NCBI RefSeq assembly: GCF_000805385.1
Contig: NZ_JTJW01000010.1
Location: forward strand, 124,001 to 188,000
Origin: Mycolicibacterium setense
GTDB lineage: Bacteria; Actinomycetota; Actinomycetes; Mycobacteriales; Mycobacteriaceae
Length of the DNA: 64,000 bases
Reading direction: 5' to 3'
Shown: piece by piece, positions 7,926 through 16,386 of the stretch
Position numbering within the stretch: position 1 is the stretch's first letter
How the letters are laid out: each line of letters begins with the position of its first letter
Translations under genes and position numbers: made by a program
Notes under the pieces: generated by a model
Seen by the model: the letters and a program-made list of their open reading frames with translations, nothing else
Database searches by the model: none
Told to the model about the DNA's origin: nothing

Positions 7926-9077
7926 TCAGCCGGCGATATCCCGGGGACCCAGCCCAGCGAGCACTTCGGCGGTGTCCGCGCCCAATTCGGGTGCGTACCC
8001 GGCGATCCGGCCCGGCGTCCGGGAGAACCAGGTCGGCACACCGGGCATGCGCACTCGACCATGCTGGGTGTCGACGCTCTCGAACAATCCGACGGCCTTG
8101 AGATGCTCGTTCTCGAACAGCTCATCGGGTGTGAGCATCGGTGCCGCCGGAATCTCCAACTCCGTGAACAGATCCAGCCACTCGGCGGTGGTGCGCTCCT
8201 TGAGCGTCTGGGCCACCAGGCTGTACACCGTGTCGATCTGGCGCGCCCGCTGCTCCAGGGTGGCGAACTCGGGGCCATTCCAGCTCGGCTGCACCCGGTC
8301 GATGAAGGTGTTCCAATGCTTGTCGTTGTAGATCAGCGCCGCGATGTGACCGTCCTTGGTCTCATACGGCCTGCGGTTGGGCGTGACCGCCCGGGGATAT
8401 ATCGCGGGCCCCAGCGGAGGGTCGAACATGGCGCCGTTGGCATGTTCGACCAGCATGAAGGACGCCATGGTCTCGAACATACTGACCTCGACCTCCTGCC
8501 CCTCGCCGGTGCGCTCCCGGTGGAACAACGCCATGGTCGTGGCGTACAGCGCGGTCAGGCCGGCCACCTTGTCGGCCATGATGGTGCCGACATAGGAGGC
8601 CTCACCGGTCAATTCCTGTTGCACCGCAGGCAATCCGCACTCTGCCTGGATGGTGTCGTCGTACGCCGGACGGTCGGCATCCGGGCCGCGACGGCCATAC
8701 CCGTAGCAATTGGTGTACACGATGCCGGGGTTGATCGCGGCCACATCGTCGTAGCCGAAGCCGAGCTTGGCGACAGCCTTGGCCCGCATCGAGTGGATGA
8801 ACACGTCGGCGTCCTCGATCAGCGCCCGCAGATCGGCCTTGCCCTGCTCCGAACGCAGATCCAGCACCACACTGCGCTTGCCGCGGTTGACGTTGACGAA
8901 CACGCCGCTCATGCCGGGCGCCGGGCCCACCGAGATGTAGCGGGTGTTGTCCCCCGCCGGTGTCTCGATCTTGACGACGTCGGCGCCCATGTCGGCCATG
9001 ATCTGCGTGCAGTACGGACCCATCACCATGGCCGTGAGGTCGATGACCCGAACGCCCTTCAGTGGGCCGGTTCTCAT
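7926..9077 (-). CDS. Class III (CaiB/BaiF) CoA-transferase
   Basis: It transfers CoA between organic acids through an enzyme-bound aspartyl anhydride. The 383-residue protein has the family opening LKGVRVIDLTAMVMGPYC, the MADMGADVVKIE nucleotide-fold strand, NVNRGKRSVVLDL, and a candidate catalytic aspartate at residue 169 in TIMADKVAGL. That position matches the aspartate of formyl-CoA transferase. The start overlaps the upstream SDR stop by four bases. In this operon it most likely activates or recycles a free-acid intermediate as a CoA thioester. Confidence 0.92.
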   Translation of the reverse strand: MRTGPLKGVRVIDLTAMVMGPYCTQIMADMGADVVKIETPAGDNTRYISVGPAPGMSGVFVNVNRGKRSVVLDLRSEQGKADLRALIEDADVFIHSMRAKAVAKLGFGYDDVAAINPGIVYTNCYGYGRRGPDADRPAYDDTIQAECGLPAVQQELTGEASYVGTIMADKVAGLTALYATTMALFHRERTGEGQEVEVSMFETMASFMLVEHANGAMFDPPLGPAIYPRAVTPNRRPYETKDGHIAALIYNDKHWNTFIDRVQPSWNGPEFATLEQRARQIDTVYSLVAQTLKERTTAEWLDLFTELEIPAAPMLTPDELFENEHLKAVGLFESVDTQHGRVRMPGVPTWFSRTPGRIAGYAPELGADTAEVLAGLGPRDIAG

Positions 9078-10015
9078 GAGCTGACTCCCTCTGCGGCCGC
9101 GCCGCTCTTCGCGTGCGCGGCACTGAAGCTGTAGCGGATATGATCGGCGTGCCCGTCGGGAACGACCGGGAAGATCACCGGGTCGCTGATCTCACGGATG
9201 CGATCCATCTGCTCGCCGACCTCCTCCACGGTCCACGACGGCTGGTACACCCCCGGCGACTCGGCAATGACCGCGCGGGCCAGCCGCCCGGCGATCGCCA
9301 CGAAGAATTCGCCGGTGACCGAACAGGATTCATGTGACAGCCAGCCCACGGCGGGGGCCACGAGATCCGCGCCCATCGGCGGATACGCCGAGGTGTCCAG
9401 GCCCTCTGCCATCCGCGTCACCGCGCCCGGCACGATCGCGTTGCACGACACACCTTCGGCAGCACCTTCCAGCGCCACCACGTTGCACAGCCCGAGGATG
9501 CCGGCCTTGGCAGCCGCGTAGTTGGCCACCTCGTGGTTGCCGTACAGCCCGCCGATCGACGAGGTCAGCACCACCCGGCCGTAGCCCGCGTCGCACATGA
9601 GCGGAAACGCCGGCCGCACAACGTGGAACGCACCGCGCAGATGCACGTCGAGCACCGCGTCGAAGTCGTCATAGGTGAGTTCCTTCAACGATCCGCGACG
9701 CACCGTGCCCGCGTTGTGGATCAGGATGTCGATGCGGCCGAAGCGGTCGACGGCGGTGTCGATGATGGCCTGGCCACCGTCTGCAGTGGCGACAGAATCG
9801 GTGACGGCCACGGCTTCTCCACCGGCCGAGACGATTTCGTCGACGACGGCCTGCGCGGGCGCGGAGTCCGTGCCATCTCCGGTGAGACTGCCGCCCGGAT
9901 CGTTGACGACGACCTTCGCGCCGCGCGACGCCAGCAGCAGCGCGTACTCACGACCCAGCCCCCGGCCGGCCCCGGTGATGACTGCGACGCGATCGTCGAA
10001 TCTGAGGGTGCTCAA
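9074..10015 (-). CDS. Short-chain dehydrogenase, (3R)-hydroxyacyl-CoA dehydrogenase-like
   Basis: An NAD(P)-dependent oxidoreductase with a classical SDR core: cofactor motif TGAGRGLG near residue 15, HNAG, catalytic Ser in LTSSIGGLYGN and YAAAK. It has a C-terminal extension of about 60 residues and resembles the dehydrogenase domain of multifunctional beta-oxidation enzymes. No ATG lies nearby. The TTG at 10015 overlaps the preceding stop as TTGA and places the start directly before LRFDDRVAVITG, so it was chosen. It may oxidise the hydroxyacyl-CoA formed downstream of the acyl-CoA dehydrogenases. Confidence 0.87.
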   Translation of the reverse strand: MSTLRFDDRVAVITGAGRGLGREYALLLASRGAKVVVNDPGGSLTGDGTDSAPAQAVVDEIVSAGGEAVAVTDSVATADGGQAIIDTAVDRFGRIDILIHNAGTVRRGSLKELTYDDFDAVLDVHLRGAFHVVRPAFPLMCDAGYGRVVLTSSIGGLYGNHEVANYAAAKAGILGLCNVVALEGAAEGVSCNAIVPGAVTRMAEGLDTSAYPPMGADLVAPAVGWLSHESCSVTGEFFVAIAGRLARAVIAESPGVYQPSWTVEEVGEQMDRIREISDPVIFPVVPDGHADHIRYSFSAAHAKSGAAAEGVSS

Positions 10016-10842
10016 GCGAACGGTTCCTCGCCCTCGAGCTTGGTGCGCTGCAACAGCCGGCCGGACATCGGGTCGTACGGGGTGGCCCGGTGCATGGTCC
10101 CGGTGTTGTCCCAGATCACCAGATCGCCGACGCTCCACTTGTGACGGTAGGTGAAATCGGGCTGAGTGGCCCAATCCCGCAGGCGCACCAGCAGTTCGGC
10201 GCTTCTCCGGAAGTCGACGTCGACGATATGGCGCGCCGTGGCGCCCAGCACCAGCGACTTACGACCCGACTGGTGCGTCCACACCAACGGCAGTTCGCGG
10301 TCGCCGATCGCCATCATGCGACGCAGCGCCTTCGCGGTCGGTTCAGGGTCGTAGTAGAACAGCGTGTTCCACGCCGAGTGCATGACCCGCAGCCCCTCGA
10401 TGTCGGCCTTGTCCTCGTCGGACAGGTCGTCATAGGCGGCGTAGGTGTTGCAGAACTCGGTGTCACCCTCCTCCGGATTACCCAGCGCCACACTCTGCAA
10501 CAGCGAGGCCAGGATCGGCACCTCGTTCATGGTGCCGTCGATGTGCCAGTACAGGGAACCTTTGAGATAGTCGGCCTGCTTGTTCACGTCGGTGTCGAGG
10601 CTGACCTTGTACAGCTTTTCGCCTTGGTGCTCCGCGGCGAAGGTGCCGAGGGTCTCGGTGAACGCGATCTGCTCGTCGTCGGTGAACCCGATCTGCGGGA
10701 ACACCAGCACCCCGCGCTGCTCCAGCAGCTCACGGATGCGCCCGGCATGCTCACCGGAGAGCAGCGCCGCCTTGTCCGCCCGTATCTCGTTGCCGATGCG
10801 CGGCTTGATGTCCCGGGTTTCGAGTGCGGTCGTGGTCGTCAT
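10012..10842 (-). CDS. TauD/TfdA family Fe(II)/2-oxoglutarate dioxygenase
   Basis: A non-haem iron enzyme coupling 2-oxoglutarate decarboxylation to hydroxylation of a substrate. The iron facial triad is visible: H100-x-D102 in WHIDGTM and the distal H251 in GTMHRATPYD, with R266 in place to bind 2-oxoglutarate. Length (276 residues) is normal for the family. It is linked by four-base overlaps to the SDR downstream and the Baeyer-Villiger monooxygenase upstream, so it is a committed member of the pathway. The hydroxylated compound is not predictable. Confidence 0.92.
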   Translation of the reverse strand: MTTTTALETRDIKPRIGNEIRADKAALLSGEHAGRIRELLEQRGVLVFPQIGFTDDEQIAFTETLGTFAAEHQGEKLYKVSLDTDVNKQADYLKGSLYWHIDGTMNEVPILASLLQSVALGNPEEGDTEFCNTYAAYDDLSDEDKADIEGLRVMHSAWNTLFYYDPEPTAKALRRMMAIGDRELPLVWTHQSGRKSLVLGATARHIVDVDFRRSAELLVRLRDWATQPDFTYRHKWSVGDLVIWDNTGTMHRATPYDPMSGRLLQRTKLEGEEPFA

Positions 10843-12728
10843 GACGTGAGCTCGAGTCCGTCGAGGTCACCGTTCGCGCGCCATTCCGCGATCAGATCGT
10901 CGAACGCGTAGAACCCCGGCGAATAGAAATCGCCAAGGAAGGCGCCGTTGCGCTCGGCGCCACCACGGCCTTCATTGTTGTAATAGCCAGGCGTACAGGA
11001 CAGCTCGAACGCCGAGTTGTCGATAGACAGTTCGCGCACCGTCGAGACCCAGGCGTCCTGGCCCTCCTGGCTGGGTTCGACCGTTGTCGCACCGCGGTTC
11101 TGCGCCTCGGCGATGATGTAGGCGATGTGCTGGGCCTGCTGCTCGAACATCGCCGTGGTGTTGGCCGACACGCCGCCCTGGATGAAGCCCATGAAGAACT
11201 GGTTGGGGAATCCGCGGCTGGTCATCCCGTGCAGGGTCTTGTAGTCGTTCTGCCAGTAGTCGAACAGTGACAGTCCGTCCCGGCCGACGATGCGGTCGAT
11301 CGCGAACCGGCGGCTGATCTCGGTGGAGATCTCGAAGCCACTCGCGAAGATCACGCAGTCGACCTCGAATTCGACACCGTCGGCGACGATCCCCTTCTCC
11401 GTCAGCCGTTCCACACCCTTGGACGCCGACACGTCGACGAGCTTCACGTTGGGACGGTTGAACGTGGCCAGATACTGCTCACTGGAAGTCGGCCGCTTGC
11501 ACATGAATCGGTAGTACGGCTTCAGCGCCTCGGCGGTCGCGGGATCCTCGACGATCTCGCCGACGAGGCGGCGCAGCCGCTCCATGATCTTGAAGTCCTC
11601 TTCTTCGCGGAAGGCCATGATCTGCTCGATGGTCACTTCTGCGGGGTTCGGTGTGGCGGCGATCCGGGCGGTCAGGTTGCGTCCGAGCTCTGTCCAGAAG
11701 TCGCACACCAGGTCCGGTTCGCCGAACACCACTCCGACGAACGGCGACCAGTTGTGGAAGTTGCGCTTGCGCTCTTCCTGCCAGCCCGGTTGCAGGGACG
11801 CGGCCCACGCCGGATCGGTGGGCGGGTTGGATCGCGCATCGACCGACGACGGCGTCCGCTGGAAAACCAACAGCTCCTTGGCGTCGCGGCCGAGGTGCGG
11901 CACCAACTGGATACCCGTGGCGCCGGTGCCCACCAGGGCGACGCGCTTGTCGGCCAGCTTGTGCAAACCACCGTTGGCATCACCACCGGTGTAGTCGTAA
12001 TCCCAACGTGCGGAGTGGAACACGTGGCCGCCGGCGGCCTTGTAGTCCTTGATTCCCGGGATACCCGGCAGCTTCGGACGGTTGTAGGACCCTTGGGCCA
12101 TGACCACGAAGCGGGCCCGGATGTCATCGCCCCGGTCGGTGCTGATCTGCCAACGTTGTGTCGCGTCGTCCCAGCGCAGTTCGCGCACCTGGGTGGAGAA
12201 CAGCGCGCCGTCGTACAGGCCGAAATGCTTGCCGATGTTGCGGCAGTGCTGGAGGATCTCGGCCCCGTCGGCGAACTTCTTCGACGGCATGAAGTCGAGC
12301 TCTTCGAGCAGCGGGATGTAGCAGTACGCGTCGTTGTCACATTGGATTCCGGGGAAGCGGTTCCAGTACCACACCCCGCCGAAGTCTCCGGCCATCTCGA
12401 TGACGCGGATCCCCTCGACGCCGGCCTTCTTCAGGTACGCGCCGGCCAGCAGACCGGCGAAGCCACCTCCGAGAATGACGACGTCGGAATCCTCGGTGAT
12501 CGGATCCCGCTCGGTCACCGTCGTGTACGGGTCCACCTCGTAGAACTCGGCGAACTCGCCTTCCAGCTCCAGGTACTGATCGGCGCCCTCGGGCCGCAGA
12601 CGCTTGGCCCGCTCGGCGGCGTACTTTTCGCGGATCGCATCGATGTCGAAGTCGGCCGGGGTGTCGGTGGGCCCGCAGGTGTTCGGCTGGGTTGATGGCT
12701 CCTCGCGCAAGCGCTCGTCGGCCCTCAT
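10839..12728 (-). CDS. Type I Baeyer-Villiger monooxygenase
   Basis: An FAD/NADPH enzyme inserting oxygen next to a ketone to give an ester or lactone. FAD motif GGGFAGLLAG is near residue 86, the second BVMO signature GGVWYWNRFPGIQCD is at 117-131, and NADPH motif GTGATG at 267-272. The main fingerprint at 232-243 reads AGGHVFHSARWD: histidine and WD are kept, but the usual leading Phe is Ala. The 629-residue length with an N-terminal extension is like the group acting on large cyclic ketones and steroids. The ATG at 12728 overlaps the upstream stop (ATGA). Confidence 0.92.
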   Translation of the reverse strand: MRADERLREEPSTQPNTCGPTDTPADFDIDAIREKYAAERAKRLRPEGADQYLELEGEFAEFYEVDPYTTVTERDPITEDSDVVILGGGFAGLLAGAYLKKAGVEGIRVIEMAGDFGGVWYWNRFPGIQCDNDAYCYIPLLEELDFMPSKKFADGAEILQHCRNIGKHFGLYDGALFSTQVRELRWDDATQRWQISTDRGDDIRARFVVMAQGSYNRPKLPGIPGIKDYKAAGGHVFHSARWDYDYTGGDANGGLHKLADKRVALVGTGATGIQLVPHLGRDAKELLVFQRTPSSVDARSNPPTDPAWAASLQPGWQEERKRNFHNWSPFVGVVFGEPDLVCDFWTELGRNLTARIAATPNPAEVTIEQIMAFREEEDFKIMERLRRLVGEIVEDPATAEALKPYYRFMCKRPTSSEQYLATFNRPNVKLVDVSASKGVERLTEKGIVADGVEFEVDCVIFASGFEISTEISRRFAIDRIVGRDGLSLFDYWQNDYKTLHGMTSRGFPNQFFMGFIQGGVSANTTAMFEQQAQHIAYIIAEAQNRGATTVEPSQEGQDAWVSTVRELSIDNSAFELSCTPGYYNNEGRGGAERNGAFLGDFYSPGFYAFDDLIAEWRANGDLDGLELTS

Positions 12729-13897
12729 ACGTTGGCCTTCTCGGGCAGCGCCGCGGGGTGTAGCGGCGCGGGCATGTCGTGCACCGCGGGCAGCACCTCG
12801 GCGGCGAACAGCTTGGTGGACTCCATCGCCTTCTCGTACGGCATGGTGCCGAACTGCGGGACGATGGTGACCTCACAGAACGAGCAGGCTTCCTGTGCGG
12901 CCTTGAGCTTCTCGAACACCGTCTCCGGCGTGCCGATCAGCAGGTTGGACGCGTGGTATCCGGGCGGGCCGCCCTTCTTCTGGTTGCCGACCTCCGAGGC
13001 CAATACCGCCGTCGCGCTGGCCTCACGGGCGGCGTAGGCCTCATAGCCCTTGACGCCCTTGAAGTTCGAGGCGTCGGCAAATCCGTAGTGCACGTTGACG
13101 TCCCGGTTGGCGGTCCAGATCCACTCTTCTGTTTGAGCGACCTCATCCTCGGAGCCGACGCAGTACATGAACATCACGTTCTTGGGCTGACACGGCCCCA
13201 GGCCCTCTTCGGCACGGAAGGTGTTGACCTTGCGTACTTCCTCACCGGCATCGGTGATCGGCTTGTTGCCCACGAAGAGCGGCACCATGCCGCGCCGGGA
13301 CAGGATCTCCAGCGACTCGGCGGTCGACGAGGAGCTGTAGATGCGGTCGAACAGGTCGGTGCTGATCGGCTCGGGGCGCAGCGACATCTCGGGGAAGCTG
13401 AAGATCTTGCCCTCATAGGAGAACCGCTCGCCCGAGAACGCCAGCTTGAGGATGTCCAGCGTCTCGTTGAAGCGATCGCGGCTCTCTTCGCGCGGCACGC
13501 CGACCGCGGCGAACTCACCCTTGGACACCCCACGTCCCAGGCCGATCGTGGTGTAGCGACCGTTGGAGACGATGTCGAGGTAGGCGATCTGGGTGGCCAA
13601 GCGGATCGGGTTCCACCACGGCACCACCGCCACGAAGGTGCCCAGGCTGACGCGCTCGGTGCGCCCGGCGAAATAGGTCAGGGCCTGAATCGGGTTGGGC
13701 GTCATGCCATATGGCGTGCCGTGGTGCTCGGGGAACCAGATCCCGTCGAAGCCGAGTGGCTCGGCGAGGTCGCCGAGGGCCAGCGCGGCCTGCACACACT
13801 TGTAGTCCGGTGTGGCGGGCGGGGTGCTGAAGTCACCGGCCAGCACACGCTCCCAGTCCTGCGAGTTCTGCGCCCCGGTACCCAGATTAACTTTCAT
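12725..13897 (-). CDS. Luciferase-like (LLM) flavin-dependent monooxygenase
   Basis: A TIM-barrel oxidoreductase of 390 residues that uses reduced FMN or F420. Visible features are GFDGIWFPEHHG near residue 50, TERVSLGTFVAVVPWWNPIRLA, and GRYTTIGLGRGVSKGEFAAVGV, typical of bacterial luciferase-family alpha chains. It opens the run of overlapping genes that continues with the Baeyer-Villiger enzyme. It is separated from the upstream Rieske gene by a large hairpin. A flavin reductase is not encoded nearby, so reduced cofactor must come from elsewhere. The natural substrate is unknown. Confidence 0.9.
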   Translation of the reverse strand: MKVNLGTGAQNSQDWERVLAGDFSTPPATPDYKCVQAALALGDLAEPLGFDGIWFPEHHGTPYGMTPNPIQALTYFAGRTERVSLGTFVAVVPWWNPIRLATQIAYLDIVSNGRYTTIGLGRGVSKGEFAAVGVPREESRDRFNETLDILKLAFSGERFSYEGKIFSFPEMSLRPEPISTDLFDRIYSSSSTAESLEILSRRGMVPLFVGNKPITDAGEEVRKVNTFRAEEGLGPCQPKNVMFMYCVGSEDEVAQTEEWIWTANRDVNVHYGFADASNFKGVKGYEAYAAREASATAVLASEVGNQKKGGPPGYHASNLLIGTPETVFEKLKAAQEACSFCEVTIVPQFGTMPYEKAMESTKLFAAEVLPAVHDMPAPLHPAALPEKANV

Positions 13898-13915
13898 GTT
13901 CGCTCCTTATCGGGC

Positions 13916-13964
13916 GATTTGTGTGCGTTTGGCGGCGCTGACCGCCGGTGAACGCACACAAATC
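13916..13964. repeat. Perfect 14-bp inverted repeat with nested stem, inside the operon
   Basis: GATTTGTGTGCGTT (13916-13929) is exactly repeated as AACGCACACAAATC (13951-13964). The loop holds a second stem, GGCGG (13931-13935) with CCGCC (13942-13946). It sits just after the Rieske stop codon and about 20 bases before the luciferase-like start. It could attenuate transcription, protect the upstream mRNA end, or be a dispersed palindromic repeat. Confidence 0.85.
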
Positions 13965-15378
13965 ACTGGATGTCTTGGGGCTCTCCGACGCCCATGTACT
14001 TGGAAAGTTGGTAGTGCAGGTTGACCGTGCTGCGTTCGCGGTACGGATTCGGCAGAGTTCCGGGGAATCCTGCTGATTTCATCCCCTGTTGCACCGCCGC
14101 CATATTCGAGAAATCCTGCGGCAGCACCGACAGCCAGTTCGGTGAATCCTTCGGGGTGTAAGCCCACTCGGTCTGCGGTTCTTCCCCTTTGGGGTACAGC
14201 TCGAAGACCGCGACCTCGAAGATGCACTTGTCCGGGTTGTAGCTCGGATCGGGTCGCGCGCTGTAGCACAGCGCGCTGGTCAGACCCTGTCCCACTTGGA
14301 AGTTCGGGAAGATCTGCCACGCCGTGCCGCTCTGCCCCAGGATGTCCGGCGGGATGGTCGGCCAGATCACGCCACGCTTCTCGTCATCGCGGCGCGCCGA
14401 GGCCAGCCAGTGCTGCAGCACCTCGTCGGCGGGGGTGCCCTCGGGCAGTTCATCGACCAGTCGCTTGGCGGCATTGACCAGTGTCTGCGTGGTGGTCGCG
14501 TTGGTCTCTTCCATGGTGTAGACCTGCATCTCGGCAGTGGAGATGCGCGGATCACCGGTGCCCAGGCGGATCTTGGACTTGGTCTCGTCCATGCCTTTCG
14601 GTGCGTCGTAACCGATGTTGCTGTGCTTGCCCTGCGCCTTCGCCCAGCCCTTGAACTCACCGAACTTGTTGAACTCCGGGTGCGTGGTGAACACGTGGTA
14701 GGTCTCGTTGAAGGCCTCCATCGCGACCTTCCAGTTGCAGTCGAAGTACAACCATTTGCGCCACTTGTAGCGCATGTTCTCCAACCCGAAGGGGTCGAGG
14801 ATCTTGGCGGCCGGCATCAGATAATCGGCCAACGACTCACAGTCGGGATCCATGTTGATGAACAGCCACCCGCCCCACGTGTCCACCTGCACGGGCGCCA
14901 GGTGGGTGTTGCGTGGCGTGAGTTTGCCCTGCCAGTCGTCCTGTTCCCGGATGTGCGTGCACGTTCCGTCGAGACCGTAGGTCCAGCCGTGGAAGCCGCA
15001 GACGAAGGATTTTCGGGCCCGGCCGGTCGCGTTCTTGGCCCCATCGGGGTTGTCGATCAGCTTGCGTCCGCGGTGCATGCAGACGTTGTGATAGGCCGAA
15101 AAGGTGTGCGCGCCCGTTCGTACAATGATGATCGAATCGTCGAGGATGTCGTACGTCAGGTAGCTACCGACCTCGGGGATCTCTTCGACCCGCCCGACCT
15201 GCTGCCACACCTTGCGCCACAGCCGATCCCGTTCGGCACGTGCGTAATCCGCGGAGATATAGGCCTCGACCGGGATGGTCGTCGGCGCAGACAGGTCCTC
15301 GGCGATGGCTCCGGTCGAACCGTCCGGTTCGGCGTCGACCTCCATCGCGGCGTCGAGATCGGATTCGGTATGGGCCAT
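13963..15378 (-). CDS. Rieske non-haem iron oxygenase, alpha subunit
   Basis: The terminal oxygenase of a Rieske system, 471 residues. The Rieske cluster ligands are C100-x-H102 and C127-x2-H130. The 24-residue gap is longer than the usual 15-17 because of an insert around DGAKNATGRARK. The mononuclear iron site is E225-x2-H228-x4-H233 in AFNETYHVFTTHP. It needs an electron donor, and no ferredoxin or reductase gene is present in the cluster. The start overlaps the upstream SDR stop by one base (TAATG). It probably hydroxylates or dealkylates an early intermediate. Confidence 0.92.
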   Translation of the reverse strand: MAHTESDLDAAMEVDAEPDGSTGAIAEDLSAPTTIPVEAYISADYARAERDRLWRKVWQQVGRVEEIPEVGSYLTYDILDDSIIIVRTGAHTFSAYHNVCMHRGRKLIDNPDGAKNATGRARKSFVCGFHGWTYGLDGTCTHIREQDDWQGKLTPRNTHLAPVQVDTWGGWLFINMDPDCESLADYLMPAAKILDPFGLENMRYKWRKWLYFDCNWKVAMEAFNETYHVFTTHPEFNKFGEFKGWAKAQGKHSNIGYDAPKGMDETKSKIRLGTGDPRISTAEMQVYTMEETNATTTQTLVNAAKRLVDELPEGTPADEVLQHWLASARRDDEKRGVIWPTIPPDILGQSGTAWQIFPNFQVGQGLTSALCYSARPDPSYNPDKCIFEVAVFELYPKGEEPQTEWAYTPKDSPNWLSVLPQDFSNMAAVQQGMKSAGFPGTLPNPYRERSTVNLHYQLSKYMGVGEPQDIQ

Positions 15379-16223
15379 TACATCCTCCTGATGGCGTCGC
15401 GGAAGGATTCGTCCTTGAGGAACAGCGAGGTGTTGTCGGCGCCGAGATGGGTCCAGCGCAGGTTCAGCCCGCCATCGACCAGGATGGTCTGGCCGGTGAT
15501 GTAGCTCGACAGATCCGAGAGCAGAAACAGGATTGCCCCGGCCTGCTCCTCGGGCGTTCCACGGCGGCCCATCGCGATCGCCCGCTGGTCACGGTCGGGG
15601 TCGGCGTCCACATACGTTGCCGACGCCGCGGTTTCGGTCACCCCGGGCGCGACGGCGTTGACGCGGATGCCTTCTGCGGCAAGCTCTGCGGCCATGGTGC
15701 GGGTCGCCGCGACGATCGCGGCCTTCGCGGTGCCATAGGCGACGTGGTAGGGCGCGGTGTTCATCCCGCTGATCGAGGACACCGACACGATCGAGCCCGG
15801 AATCCCTTGCGACCGGATCTCGGAAGCCACAGCCTGGCTCATGAAGAACATCGTTTCCAGGTTCGCGGTGAACAATTCGCGCCAATCGGCCCGTGACACC
15901 CGCGTTGCCGGCATCCACGTGGACGGGGCTGCGCCGCCGGCAACGTTGACCAACCCGTACAGCGCGCCGTCGGCCCGTCGTGCCGCGTCGAGCACGGTGG
16001 CGATGCCCTCATCGGTCGAGGCATCGGCGGCCACCGTCACCACGTCCAGCCCTTTGTCCGCCAGGGGCGTGACGTGCGTGTCGAGGTTGTCCTGCGACCG
16101 GCTCACCGCCACGACCGTGGCCCCTGCCTCGGCCGCCATTCGCGTGACGGTGGTGCCGATGCCTCCACCGCCGGCACCCGACACCACCACGACCCGGCCG
16201 TCCAGGCTCAGGGAACTGTCCAT
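15378..16223 (-). CDS. Short-chain dehydrogenase/reductase, first gene of the operon
   Basis: An NAD(P)-dependent alcohol/ketone oxidoreductase of 281 residues. The cofactor motif is SGAGGGGIG near residue 16, with NVAGG, SSISGMNTAPYHVAYGTAK (catalytic Ser, Tyr, Lys) and the usual C-terminal ITGQTILVDGGL. The ATG at 16223 was chosen over upstream in-frame starts because it gives the normal SDR beginning. The upstream extension would run through the divergent promoter region and its operator-like palindrome. As the first gene it is likely co-transcribed with the ten following genes. Confidence 0.9.
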   Translation of the reverse strand: MDSSLSLDGRVVVVSGAGGGGIGTTVTRMAAEAGATVVAVSRSQDNLDTHVTPLADKGLDVVTVAADASTDEGIATVLDAARRADGALYGLVNVAGGAAPSTWMPATRVSRADWRELFTANLETMFFMSQAVASEIRSQGIPGSIVSVSSISGMNTAPYHVAYGTAKAAIVAATRTMAAELAAEGIRVNAVAPGVTETAASATYVDADPDRDQRAIAMGRRGTPEEQAGAILFLLSDLSSYITGQTILVDGGLNLRWTHLGADNTSLFLKDESFRDAIRRM

Positions 16224-16253
16224 GCGCAACCCTTGCCGACTCTCGTGTCTTAA

Positions 16254-16265
16254 TTGTCCGGACAA
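16254..16265. promoter_or_regulatory. Perfect palindrome TTGTCCGGACAA, candidate regulator operator
   Basis: A 12-base perfect palindrome lies in the 163-base divergent promoter region, 31 bases upstream of the SDR start. A near copy, TTGTCTGGACTA, lies at 16350-16361 before the opposite gene. TTGTC...GACAA-type sites are typical of GntR-family operators, and a GntR gene lies 1.7 kb away. Binding by that regulator is an inference. Confidence 0.7.
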
Positions 16266-16349
16266 CAAATAGCGATCTTCATATTGGAGAACACTATTCC
16301 CCAGCACTTATTCGACCGTCAAGGGCTGATCTGAAGACCATGACATCTA

Positions 16350-16361
16350 TTGTCTGGACTA
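16350..16361. promoter_or_regulatory. Imperfect second copy of the TTGTC-GGAC operator
   Basis: TTGTCTGGACTA matches the palindrome at 16254-16265 in 10 of 12 positions and ends 25 bases before the SMP-30-like start. One copy in front of each divergent gene suggests coordinate control of both transcripts. Confidence 0.6.
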
Positions 16362-16386
16362 CGGAGAGTTGCTAACGTCCGAGGTC

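Noticed and set aside
16224..16307. Upstream extension of the SDR gene to an earlier start at 16307
   Set aside because: The extension runs through the divergent promoter and palindrome, and residues before MDSSLSLDGRVVVV do not fit SDR proteins.
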